A program made the position numbers and the translations under genes. The notes under the pieces are model-generated. The model was given only the letters and a program-made list of their open reading frames with translations. It ran no database searches and had not been told where the DNA came from. Of a stretch of 64,000 nt of DNA, positions 53,917-62,121 are shown in pieces. The stretch lies in the NCBI GenBank assembly GCA_016719105.1, contig JADKAQ010000031.1:1-64000 (forward strand), written 5' to 3'. How positions within the stretch are numbered: the first letter of the stretch is position 1; each line of letters begins with the position of its first letter. The DNA comes from Gemmatimonadota bacterium. GTDB lineage: Bacteria > Gemmatimonadota > Gemmatimonadetes > Gemmatimonadales > Gemmatimonadaceae.

Positions 53917-53946
53917 GTCAGGGCCCCGCGGTGGCGGGGCCCTGAC
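53917..53946. terminator. strong hairpin at the edge of the metal island
   Basis: A perfect 13-base stem (GTCAGGGCCCCGC and its inverse) around the loop GGTG. No T-run follows on either strand. It lies just before a 600-base stretch with no recognised gene and may separate transcription units. Confidence 0.6.
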
Positions 53947-53949
53947 CCT

Positions 53950-54560
53950 AACGCTTGCATGAAGTTGCGACGCACCGATTGTTGATTCTGAAACGCTCTA
54001 CACATTGAATCTGAGATGCCACGCGCCGTTTGTCGCCTGAATTCTCGAGTGGGAAGCGATCCGTCTGCGGAAATGACTGGACGGTCCAGGCGGGCGATCT
54101 ACGCTCGCGGGTCTCGGGCGAGCTATGTGCGTGATTGCGAGACCCGTTCTTCGTGATCTTGGGACTCCTCGCATAATGTCGAGACGGTCACATTGATTCC
54201 GAGACCAGTCGGCGGCGCCGTGCTCAATACTCCGGCGATGATGCGCGCGGCGCCGGATCGCTCGGCATGTTCGGCAATGTCGACATCGGGCCACGGATCG
54301 CTCCACCGACCGGACCGGGTCACAAGCCACTCCGAGCGCTCGGTCGTGGCAGACGATGCTGCGGCGGGAGAACGACCGCTCGACCTCGCGAGCGCCATCC
54401 TGGCCGTGGCGGCGTGGGATGTTCCGCCGCTCGGAGGTGGCGGTTCGAGCTCGCTGCCGCGGAGTGCCGTCGTCGGCCTGGTTCTGAGTCAAGGCGGCCG
54501 GCCCATGCAGCACGACGCGCTGCTGGAGCGCCGCGTGCGGCGACTTGCCGGTGAACGGCG
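53950..54560. other. stretch without a recognised gene
   Basis: Frames on both strands (for example 54193-54645 on the plus strand, 151 codons) are open but show no motif, signal or ribosome binding site. Base composition is lower in GC than the chromosome to the left. It may hold decayed sequence at the left border of the metal island. Confidence 0.45.
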
Positions 54561-54824
54561 GTGGTCTCCTCTCATCTCACCAGACGCTCCTTGCTCGGGG
54601 CAGCCGCGATGCTCAGCGCGGTGTGGGTATCAGGCCTCGTGGTAGCGCATCCCATGCCGACGGGCGCCGCTGCGGGCGTTGCGCACTGCGCGCACGTCCA
54701 TCAGAACGCGCTCTCGCACCTGTTCTGCGCGGTGGATCACGAGCACCAGCCCGGGCAGCGCTGCCCGCATGAGCACGTGCGTCAGGACGCCGTGCGAATC
54801 GACGGGGCTGTGTCCACCGCCTAG
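54561..54824 (+). CDS. small exported Cys/His-rich protein
   Basis: 87 residues from a GTG. The N-terminus (HLTRRSLLGAAAMLSAVWVS, then GLVVAHP) looks like a twin-arginine-type or Sec leader. The mature part of about 55 residues is packed with potential metal ligands: HCAHVHQNALSHLF, CAVDHEHQPGQRCPHEHVRQ (three Cys and seven or more His). It lies directly before the CsoR-controlled copper promoter. A periplasmic metal-binding role is plausible; the gene itself lacks a good ribosome binding site. Confidence 0.45.
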   Translation: MVSSHLTRRSLLGAAAMLSAVWVSGLVVAHPMPTGAAAGVAHCAHVHQNALSHLFCAVDHEHQPGQRCPHEHVRQDAVRIDGAVSTA

Positions 54825-54836
54825 TCCCGGAGCCTG

Positions 54837-54882
54837 TTGACATAGGGGGTGGGGGTATGTATCATATACCCCACCAGGGTAT
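54837..54882 (+). promoter_or_regulatory. CsoR-type promoter/operator of the copper operon
   Basis: TTGACA at 54837-54842 and TATCAT at 54860-54865 are separated by 17 bases, a near-ideal sigma-70 promoter. ATACCCCACCAGGGTAT at 54866-54882, immediately after the -10 box, matches the G/C-tract inverted repeat bound by CsoR repressors. An overlapping GGGGTAT-N7-ATACCCC repeat (54852-54872) covers the -10 box. The likely regulator is CsoR encoded at 58299. Confidence 0.85.
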
Positions 54883-54924
54883 CCACACGGATACCCCGAT
54901 CCTTTGTCAATCGGAGTCCGCGAC

Positions 54925-55332
54925 ATGACTGGTCCGAGTACCCCCAAGACGGCTGGCGCCCACTGCGCCGCCATGAGCCCACCCCCCTCCTCCGCTGCTG
55001 CTGACGCAGCCGAGTCCCGAGCCTCACAACGCCTCGACCTAGCGGTAGCTGGAATGACCTGCGGACACTGTGTCCGGGCTGTGAGCAATGCCCTGAACGG
55101 TCTGCCCGGTGTCGAGGTCGATGACGTACGCATCGGCCGGGCGTCGGTACGGCTCGAGCCAGGGACGGTGCTCCCTGCCGCGCTCATCCAGGCGCTCCGC
55201 GAGGCCGGCTACCCGGCCAGCTTCGCGTCAGGGTCGGGTCTTGGCAACGGTGCAGGCACGGCGGTCAGTGCGGAGGCCAAGACGGGTCTTCCGCAGGCGC
55301 CGACGAGCGGCGGCTGCTGCTCGTCGCGCTGA
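54925..55332 (+). CDS. heavy-metal-associated (HMA) domain protein
   Basis: 135 residues from the ATG at 54925, about 40 bases after the operator. The HMA fold covers about residues 32-100, with the metal-binding loop VAGMTCGHCVRAVSNAL and LEPGTVLPAALIQALREAGY. An unusual N-terminal Ala/Ser-rich extension with one Cys and a C-terminal tail GGCCSSR may provide extra ligands. It probably acts as a Cu(I) chaperone for the CopA pump encoded downstream. Confidence 0.88.
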   Translation: MTGPSTPKTAGAHCAAMSPPPSSAAADAAESRASQRLDLAVAGMTCGHCVRAVSNALNGLPGVEVDDVRIGRASVRLEPGTVLPAALIQALREAGYPASFASGSGLGNGAGTAVSAEAKTGLPQAPTSGGCCSSR

Positions 55333-55374
55333 TTGCTCCTTCACGTTCCTTCAACACACACGGAGACATCCACC

Positions 55375-55767
55375 ATGTTCGCCTCACTCGGCGGCATCGA
55401 CTGGCTCGTGATCGCCGGAGCCGGCACCACGATCCTCTGGGTCAACTGGTACTTCTTCGCCGCGGAGCGCGCCCCGGCCACGGCCGCCATAGGCTCGGCA
55501 GGGCACACGCAGGAGGTCACCGTGGCCGTCCATGGCGGCTACACGCCCTCCGCCATTCGCGTGAAGGCCGGCGCCCCGGTTCGCCTCCTGTTTGACCGCC
55601 AGGAGACCTCGAGTTGCTCGCAAGAAGTCGTGTTTGCGGACTTCGGCATCCGCACCTACCTGCCGGCGCACGAGACCACCGCGGTCACCGTGACCCCGGC
55701 GAAGCCTGGCGTCTACGAATTCACCTGCGGGATGAGCATGCTGCGCGGCAAGCTCATCGCCGAGTAG
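55375..55767 (+). CDS. membrane-anchored cupredoxin-like protein
   Basis: 130 residues from the ATG at 55375. An N-terminal TM anchor (WLVIAGAGTTILWVNWYFF) is followed by a cupredoxin_1-like domain: VTVAVHGGYTPSAIRVKAGA, RLLFDRQETSSCSQEVVFAD and PGVYEFTCGMSMLRGKLIAE. The ligand region EFTCGMSM has Cys and Met, and the upstream His is missing (TSSCSQE), a pattern seen in anchored cupredoxins beside copper pumps. It probably passes Cu to or from CopA. Confidence 0.85.
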   Translation: MFASLGGIDWLVIAGAGTTILWVNWYFFAAERAPATAAIGSAGHTQEVTVAVHGGYTPSAIRVKAGAPVRLLFDRQETSSCSQEVVFADFGIRTYLPAHETTAVTVTPAKPGVYEFTCGMSMLRGKLIAE

Positions 55768-55792
55768 TTCCCCCCGCGCGAGGACACGAACC

Positions 55793-58207
55793 ATGACCAC
55801 CGCGAATATCACGCACCCGCGGCCCGCTGCGCCTCCGCCATCGGCGGAGCAGGTCGTCATCCCGGTGACGGGCATGACGTGCGCCGCCTGCCAGGGTCGC
55901 GTTCAGCGGACGTTGAGCAAGACACCGGGCGTCGTCGACGCCTCGGTGAATCTGATGATGGGCAATGCCACGATTGCGTACGACGCGTCGGCGATCACGC
56001 CGGACGCGCTGGTCGAGCGGATTCGCGCGACCGGTTATGGCGCGGAGTTGCCTCGTGCGGATCGCACCGCCTTCGAGGAGCAAGCTGCGCGCGACGCCGC
56101 GACGGCGGAGGAGTTTCGGGAGCTGCGCGCGAAAGCGTGGGCGAGCGCCATCGCGGGCGTCCTGGCGATGCTGCTCAGTATGCCCCTTATGGGTGCAATG
56201 GATGCAGGACACAATGGGCCCGTGGCCGACCCGTTCATGGGGTGGGCAATGGAGCACATGACGCCGGGCCTGCGGAGCGTGCTGCCATGGCTCTACGCCA
56301 TTCCGGCTTCGGTCCTCTCATGGGGGCTGCTCCTCGTGACGCTCGGCGTCATGACGTGGGCGGGCCGGCACTTCTACACGCGGGCGTGGGCTGCCTTTCG
56401 CCATCACTCCGCCGACATGAACACGCTCGTCGCCGTGGGCACGGGCGCGGCGTTCGTGTACTCGGTGGTCGCCACGGTCGCACCGAGCTTCTTCGTGCGC
56501 CATGGGGTAGCGCCCGACGTGTACTACGAGGCGGTGATCATCATCATCGCGCTCATACTCACCGGGAATGCCTTCGAGGCGCGCGCCAAGCGCGAGACGT
56601 CGACCGCGCTCCGCGCACTGGCGAACCTGCAGCCGAAGACGGCGCGTGTGCTGCGCGATGAGGCGGAGCAGGACGTGCCGGTCGACAGCGTGCGCGCGGA
56701 CGACATGATCCTCGTGCGGCCCGGAGAGCGCGTGCCGGTGGACGGGGAGATCGTCAGCGGAGAGAGCGCGGTGGACGAGAGTATGCTGACCGGCGAGTCA
56801 CTGCCCGTCACGAAGCGCACGGGTGATCGCGTGATCGGCGGGACGATCAATCGCACGGGGGCATTCCGGTACCGCGCCACGACGCTTGGCGAAACGAGTG
56901 TCCTGGCGCAGATCGTGAAGCTGATGCGCGATGCGCAGGGATCGCGCGCCCCGATCCAGCGCCTGGCGGATCGCATCAGCGCGATCTTCGTTCCGGTCGT
57001 GGTCTCGCTCGCCGTGGCGACGTTCGCCGCGTGGTTTGTGGCGGTGCACGCGACGGGCGGCGGCGTGGGCGAAGCGACCGTCCGGGCGTTCGCGGCGGCC
57101 GTGGCCGTGCTGATCATCGCGTGCCCCTGTGCCATGGGCTTGGCCGTCCCCACCGCCGTGATGGTCTCGACGGGCAAGGGTGCGGAGCTCGGCGTGTTGA
57201 TCAAGGGTGGGGAGGCGCTGCAGCGTGCCGGCGACATTACGACGGTCGTGCTCGACAAGACCGGCACGGTGACCGAAGGACGGCCAACGGTGACGGACGT
57301 CGAGGTCGTACAGGACAGCCCGATGGCGAGCGACGCGTTGCTCTCGCTCGTCGCGTCACTCGAGACGATGAGTGAGCATCCGCTGGCCGATGCGCTCGTT
57401 CGCCATGCCCGCGGCCGGGGGCTCACCGTCGAGACTCCGGAAGCCTTCGCATCCTACACGGGGCGTGGGGCCACAGGGGTGGTGCTGGGACGCGCGCTGG
57501 CCGTCGGAAACGAAGCCTTGCTGCAGGACTTCGCCGTCGACGTCTCGCCCCTGCGCGCTGTTGCCCATCGCCTCGCCGACGAAGGCAAGACGGCGATGTA
57601 CGTCGCGGTCGACGGTGCGCTCGCGGGTGTGGTGGCCGTCGCAGACCCGATTCGCGCGACGTCTCGCGCGGCGATCCAGCGGATGCAGCGTCTTGGCCTC
57701 GACGTGGTAATGCTCACGGGCGACAACCAGCGCACCGCGGATGCAGTCGCGCGGGACGCCGGCATCGGCCGCGTGGTCGCCGGCGTGCTGCCGGCCGGCA
57801 AGGTGGCGGAGATTGAGCGCCTGCAGGCTGGCGGGCGGGTGGTCGCCATGGTCGGTGACGGCATCAACGACGCCCCAGCGTTGGCGAAAGCCGACATTGG
57901 CATCGCGATGGGTAGCGGCACCGACATCGCGGTCGAAGCGGCCGATATCGCACTCATGCGCGGTGATCTCGCCAGCGTCGTGGACGCGATCCGACTCTCG
58001 CGGCGCACGATGCGCACGATGAAGCAGAACCTCTTCTGGGCTTTTGCCTACAACGTCGTCGGCATTCCCGTCGCGGCCGGCCTGCTGTTCCCGATCACCG
58101 GCCTGTTGTTGAGCCCTATCCTCGCGAGCGCGGCGATGGCGTTCAGCAGCGTGAGCGTGGTCATGAACAGCCTGCGCCTTCGGCGATTCGCCGCGACGAC
58201 GGCCTAG
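55793..58207 (+). CDS. copA: Cu(I)-exporting P1B-type ATPase
   Basis: An 804-residue pump. The HMA domain with GMTCAACQGR is near residue 30. Membrane segments and a Met/His-rich loop (MPLMGAMDAGHNG ... MGWAMEHMTP) lie between the first two helices. Actuator TGES (MLTGESLPVT), the ion site CPC (ACPCAMGLAVPT, about residue 443), phosphorylated Asp in DKTGTVTEGRPT (about D488), SEHPLADAL, and GDGINDAPALAKAD (about 688) are all present. The frame is full length. It lies in the CsoR-controlled operon with the HMA and cupredoxin genes. Confidence 0.96.
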   Translation: MTTANITHPRPAAPPPSAEQVVIPVTGMTCAACQGRVQRTLSKTPGVVDASVNLMMGNATIAYDASAITPDALVERIRATGYGAELPRADRTAFEEQAARDAATAEEFRELRAKAWASAIAGVLAMLLSMPLMGAMDAGHNGPVADPFMGWAMEHMTPGLRSVLPWLYAIPASVLSWGLLLVTLGVMTWAGRHFYTRAWAAFRHHSADMNTLVAVGTGAAFVYSVVATVAPSFFVRHGVAPDVYYEAVIIIIALILTGNAFEARAKRETSTALRALANLQPKTARVLRDEAEQDVPVDSVRADDMILVRPGERVPVDGEIVSGESAVDESMLTGESLPVTKRTGDRVIGGTINRTGAFRYRATTLGETSVLAQIVKLMRDAQGSRAPIQRLADRISAIFVPVVVSLAVATFAAWFVAVHATGGGVGEATVRAFAAAVAVLIIACPCAMGLAVPTAVMVSTGKGAELGVLIKGGEALQRAGDITTVVLDKTGTVTEGRPTVTDVEVVQDSPMASDALLSLVASLETMSEHPLADALVRHARGRGLTVETPEAFASYTGRGATGVVLGRALAVGNEALLQDFAVDVSPLRAVAHRLADEGKTAMYVAVDGALAGVVAVADPIRATSRAAIQRMQRLGLDVVMLTGDNQRTADAVARDAGIGRVVAGVLPAGKVAEIERLQAGGRVVAMVGDGINDAPALAKADIGIAMGSGTDIAVEAADIALMRGDLASVVDAIRLSRRTMRTMKQNLFWAFAYNVVGIPVAAGLLFPITGLLLSPILASAAMAFSSVSVVMNSLRLRRFAATTA

Positions 58208-58298
58208 CAGCACCGCATCACGCATCGCGCATCGTAGCACGCGCCCGAGGCAGCATTCACGAGCACTGCGTCACACTACCTGATCCTGGAGCACCTCG

Positions 58299-58724
58299 AT
58301 GACCCCGAACCAGAGCCGCCACACCACCTCGCACGACCAGACCGACGACGCGTCCGATGCGACATGGGATGCCACGCTCAACACATCGGCCGCCAGCAGC
58401 GGGTGCAGTGCCCACGGCGACGCGGCCGTGGAGGGGCGGAAGGCCGTTGCCGTCGACGGCGCGGTGAAGGAGCGCAACATCAAGCGCCTCCGCCGCATCG
58501 AGGGTCAAGTGCGCGGCCTCCAGAAGATGGTGGACGACGACCGCTACTGCGCGGACATCATGACGCAGATCTCGTCGGTACACGAGGCGCTGCGCAGCGT
58601 GTCGCGGGAACTCATGCGCAACCATTTGAAGCACTGCGCCAGCTCGGCGATGCAGTCGACAGACGCTGCGGCGGAGTCGATGTACGACGAGCTGGTCGAC
58701 CTCATGTTCAAGCACAGCCGCTAA
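58299..58724 (+). CDS. csoR: CsoR-family copper-sensing repressor
   Basis: 141 residues with the DUF156 helix bundle KRLRRIEGQVRGLQKMVDDD. The Cu(I) site is complete: C84, then H109 and C113 in NHLKHC (C-x24-H-x3-C). An extra 50-residue N-terminal Ser/Thr/His region precedes the domain. It should bind the inverted repeat at 54866 and release it on Cu(I) binding, so it controls its own operon. Confidence 0.93.
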   Translation: MTPNQSRHTTSHDQTDDASDATWDATLNTSAASSGCSAHGDAAVEGRKAVAVDGAVKERNIKRLRRIEGQVRGLQKMVDDDRYCADIMTQISSVHEALRSVSRELMRNHLKHCASSAMQSTDAAAESMYDELVDLMFKHSR

Positions 58725-58760
58725 CCGACCACGGGTCGGCGCGGCCACGGAGATTCCCTC

Positions 58761-59306
58761 ATGAAGGACCTGACACTTGAGGCGCGCTACAACAGCGCGC
58801 TGACGCTGGACCAATTCGTCGCGCAGGCGGCGGCAAATCACGAGCTGTGGGCGACGTTCGCCAAGCGCGCAGCGCCCGACGCGGACCTGGTGGCGCGTGT
58901 CAATCGCCTGTCGGCGCGCCGGCACCTGCTGGTGCTGCTCGAGGACTGGTGCGGCGACGCCGTCAACACGATCCCGGCGCTCGCGGCGCTGGCTGGTGCG
59001 TCTGCCACGCTGGATCTGCGGATCCTCACGCGAGACGAGAACCCGGATCTGATGGACGCGCACCTCACCGGCGGCACGCGATCCATCCCCATCGTGATCG
59101 TGCTCGACGAGGCGTACCACGAAGTCGGCTGGTGGGGCCCGCGGCCTGCGCCACTCCAGTCCTGGGTGCGCTCGGAGGGGCACGCACTCGACAAGACAGC
59201 GCGGTACCGCGAGGTCCGGCGATGGTACGCGCGGGATCGTGCCCAGACCACGTTGACGGAGATCCTCGCGCTCCTCGAAGGCGGCGCTGCCGCCCGGGCC
59301 GCCTAG
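58761..59306 (+). CDS. thioredoxin-family protein of the copper operon
   Basis: 181 residues, cytoplasmic, 36 bases after csoR. LLVLLEDWCGDAVNTIPALA (one Cys), LDLRILTRDENPDLMDAHLT and SIPIVIVLDEAYHEVGWWGP match the thioredoxin_9-type family and the exported relative at 32898-33572. The active site keeps only one cysteine (WCGD). It perhaps handles thiol stress that accompanies copper. Confidence 0.8.
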   Translation: MKDLTLEARYNSALTLDQFVAQAAANHELWATFAKRAAPDADLVARVNRLSARRHLLVLLEDWCGDAVNTIPALAALAGASATLDLRILTRDENPDLMDAHLTGGTRSIPIVIVLDEAYHEVGWWGPRPAPLQSWVRSEGHALDKTARYREVRRWYARDRAQTTLTEILALLEGGAAARAA

Positions 59307-59375
59307 CGCCCGCATCGCCGGCATCATCAGCATGACCAGTAGGCAGCGTCGTGGACTTCCGATATCGGGTCTCAT

Positions 59376-59394
59376 GTTTTACGCTACGTAAAAC
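59376..59394. promoter_or_regulatory. palindromic operator GTTTTACG-CTA-CGTAAAAC
   Basis: A perfect 8+8 inverted repeat with a three-base centre, in the 140-base gap before the 59447 gene. The shape suits a TetR- or ArsR-type dimer; no matching regulator gene is in view. Confidence 0.65.
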
Positions 59395-59446
59395 GTAGAT
59401 TGCCCGGTCGACGCCTGCACCACCTACAACGACCACTTCTCGTCCC

Positions 59447-60290
59447 ATGACTGCCTTACATCGATGGCCCCAGCGCTTCGCGCTGGCCGCCACCATGACC
59501 ATATCGTCCTTGAGCCTGCCGCAAAATGCGAAGGCTCAAACAGACTACTACAACACCGACGCCGGTCGTCCGCTGCAGATCGAAGACGCCTATGCCGTGG
59601 AGCGCCGCGCGCTCGAGATACAAGCGGCTCCGCTCCGCCTGGAGAGAAACCGTCGCGGTGTGTACAACTGGGGCATCGAGCCGGAGCTCGCGTATGGCCT
59701 GTTTCGCCGTACTCAGGTCGAAATCGGCCTGCCGATTGCCATCCTCGATGCCGGGGTAGGCGGCAAGACGGTGGGCATCACCGGGCTTGACGCGTCGGTG
59801 CTGTACAACCTGAACACCGAGACCCGCATTCCGGCACTGGCCATCGGTGCCAGCGTGCTGGCCCCCGTGGGTGGACTCGCCGCCGACGCGACGTACGCCA
59901 GTGTGAAGGGCATCGCGACAAAGACGTTTCAATGGGCGCGTTTCCATGTGAACGGTCAATACACGGCAGGGAAAGCACCCGCGTCGGTCCGGATGCGGCC
60001 GGCGCGGTAGGGGCTGGCGCGTCCGAGTTGTCCCGGTGGCTGGGTGGCGTCTCGGTCGACCGCCCCTTCCCGCTGCAGTCGCTGTTGCTTTCGGGCAGGC
60101 CTTCGCGCGTCAGCCGCTGCACGAAGACGAGCCGCTGGAGTGGAACGCCGCGGTGGGTACGCGCGTGCAGCTCTCCCCGCGTGTTGCGCTCGACGTGGGC
60201 GCCGGATCGCGACTGTCTGGAGATGACAAGGGATGGTTCGCCACGATTGGTGGCGCCTACGTAATCGGCTTGCCGTGGAGGAAGCGCTAA
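59447..60290 (+). pseudogene. secreted/outer-membrane beta-barrel-like protein, frameshifted
   Basis: The first frame (188 residues) has a signal peptide (ALAATMTISSLSLPQNAKA) and barrel-like strands: ALEIQAAPLRLERNRRGVYN, LAYGLFRRTQVEIGLPIAIL, ALAIGASVLAPVGGLAAD and FQWARFHVNGQYTAG. It stops at 60010, but matching sequence continues in other frames: SELSRWLGGVSVDRPFPLQS, then AFGQAFARQPLHEDEPLEWN and TRVQLSPRVALDVGAGSRLS to VIGLPWRKR at 60290. Two one-base shifts near 59980 and 60080 would give a protein of about 280 residues. The last frame overlaps the next gene as TAATG. Confidence 0.7.
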
Positions 60291-61921
60291 TGTCTCAGGT
60301 TCGCACACTCTCGTCGCGCCTGGGTCGCGGCGCGCTGCTCGCATCGCTGCTCGCCGGAACCGCGCTCGCGACACCAGCGACGGCGTCTGCGCAGTGGGTC
60401 ACGACCTACGAGCAGTTCTATCTGCAGGCGCCACACAACTGGACCTTCCGCAACGACTATCAGGCGGCCGACCGGCTGTTCAACGCGTTCGACTACGGTC
60501 ACGCGATCCTGTACGAGAAGCTGTGGACGATGCCGCACGCATCGCCCGATGAGCTGGAAGTGAAGCAGTATGACTACCTGACGAAGCGCGTGCTGGTGCG
60601 GCCGCCCCGCATACCGCTGGAAGAAGCAGCCATCGAGATCAAGTACGTGCAGCTCGCGCCCGAAGCGAAGCAAATGTTCGAGTGGGCCCACATCCTTCAT
60701 CGTCAACTCTACGACGTGCTCGCCGATGAGCGCCTCGATCAGACGGCGAAGGATCGCGAGGTGCAGCGCCTGATCGACTACTACAAGACGCGCAAGGATG
60801 TCGCCTTCAGCTCGAAGCCGAAGAGCATGAAGCTGATGCAGGAACAGCCCTACTCGCTCGCCTTCCGGAAGCAGTATCCCAAGTTCAACGGGCTGATCTG
60901 GGGATACCACTGGCTGCAGGTGGGCCTCTACGAACCGCTGATGGTGGGCAAAACGGTCGACGAGCGGCAGGCCGGCGTGCGGGCCACGACTGCGCGGTTC
61001 TGGCAGATGCTGCAGGACCCCCCGCGGACGTTCCCGTACCAGATGCCGATGACGCCCGCCGTCGCGCCGGTGTTCGCGGCGCGGTACCAGGAAGCGGCGA
61101 TCATCTTCGACAATCTGCACAGCATGCACGACGTCATCAGCGACATCCTCGCGAATGACAGTGTGCCGCGTCACCGGAAGCGCGCCGAGATCATGCTCGC
61201 CGCAGAACGGTTCCGCGACGACACGTCGTACGTGATGACGCCGCAGGCGTGGCTGACGATGGCGGGGCACATGGGGATCGAGAACATGGGCGGGCCGTCC
61301 GTGGGCTTCCTACCGACACTTCCGACGCCGACGGTGACGTACGGCGCCGTGATGTCGCACGACGACCGAACCGGCGCGATGGTCGGCTTCAAGTCGGGGC
61401 AGGCCACCGGCGGAGAGCATGCGGGCCATACGAACATGACCCCGACGCCAGCCGCGGCGGCAGGTGCGGCACCCATGGCAGGTATGAATCACGCGGGCAT
61501 GAACCACACCGCGTCCGATACGTCACGTGCGCGCACCGATTCGGCGCGCCGAGACACAAGTGCCGCACACCATGCGATGCAGCATGGCGTGACGCCTGCA
61601 CCGTCGGAGAACACGGCGGCGCAGGCCATGATGCGCGAGATGCACGATGCGATGCTACGGGACCCGGCAATTCGTGCACGCGTACTGGCTAATCCTGCGT
61701 TGCGCGCGCATCAGCAACATCTCGAATCGATGGGAGCAGTGGATTCGTTGCCCAAGGCGCCGCCTGCCCGCCGGTCGAGCCCTGCCACACCGGCGGCCAA
61801 GCGTCCACCGGCGAAAATGACACCCAAGGCCACGCCCAAGCCCGCGGATCCACACGCCGGACATGTGATGACGACGCCGAAGCCACCCGTGAAGAAGCCG
61901 CCAACTGAGTCCATTCGCTGA
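60290..61921 (+). CDS. exported protein with Met/His-rich C-terminal tail
   Basis: 543 residues from the ATG at 60290 (TAATG overlap with the preceding frame). A signal peptide (GALLASLLAGTALATPATAS) is followed by a helical domain of about 340 residues (YEQFYLQAPHNWTFRNDYQA, AWAHIL-like helices, LIWGYHWLQVGLYEPLMVGK) that I do not recognise. The last 180 residues are low-complexity with copper-type ligands: GGEHAGHTNMTP, MAGMNHAGMNHTASD, AAHHAMQHG and DPHAGHVMTTPKPP, with Pro/Lys stretches. A periplasmic metal-storage or metal-sensing role in the copper island is inferred. Confidence 0.75.
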   Translation: MSQVRTLSSRLGRGALLASLLAGTALATPATASAQWVTTYEQFYLQAPHNWTFRNDYQAADRLFNAFDYGHAILYEKLWTMPHASPDELEVKQYDYLTKRVLVRPPRIPLEEAAIEIKYVQLAPEAKQMFEWAHILHRQLYDVLADERLDQTAKDREVQRLIDYYKTRKDVAFSSKPKSMKLMQEQPYSLAFRKQYPKFNGLIWGYHWLQVGLYEPLMVGKTVDERQAGVRATTARFWQMLQDPPRTFPYQMPMTPAVAPVFAARYQEAAIIFDNLHSMHDVISDILANDSVPRHRKRAEIMLAAERFRDDTSYVMTPQAWLTMAGHMGIENMGGPSVGFLPTLPTPTVTYGAVMSHDDRTGAMVGFKSGQATGGEHAGHTNMTPTPAAAAGAAPMAGMNHAGMNHTASDTSRARTDSARRDTSAAHHAMQHGVTPAPSENTAAQAMMREMHDAMLRDPAIRARVLANPALRAHQQHLESMGAVDSLPKAPPARRSSPATPAAKRPPAKMTPKATPKPADPHAGHVMTTPKPPVKKPPTESIR

Positions 61922-62121
61922 GCTGGATGTCGCTCAGCGTATGGTGGCGGTCGCGTCGGAGCAGTACCGCGGTGCGAACCGAATCTTCGGTCGGACCGCG
62001 GCGCTGCTGCGCTTCAGCAGCGCAATGCTGGGCGCTACGCGTACCGACTCCGTAAGTCCACCACATCGACCATCGGCGTCGGGCGTGAGGTCCAAAGACA
62101 GAAACCAATGCGGCGCAAATA

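Noticed and set aside
53998..54645. Open frames on both strands left of the copper island
   Set aside because: No motif, signal or plausible start; composition looks random.
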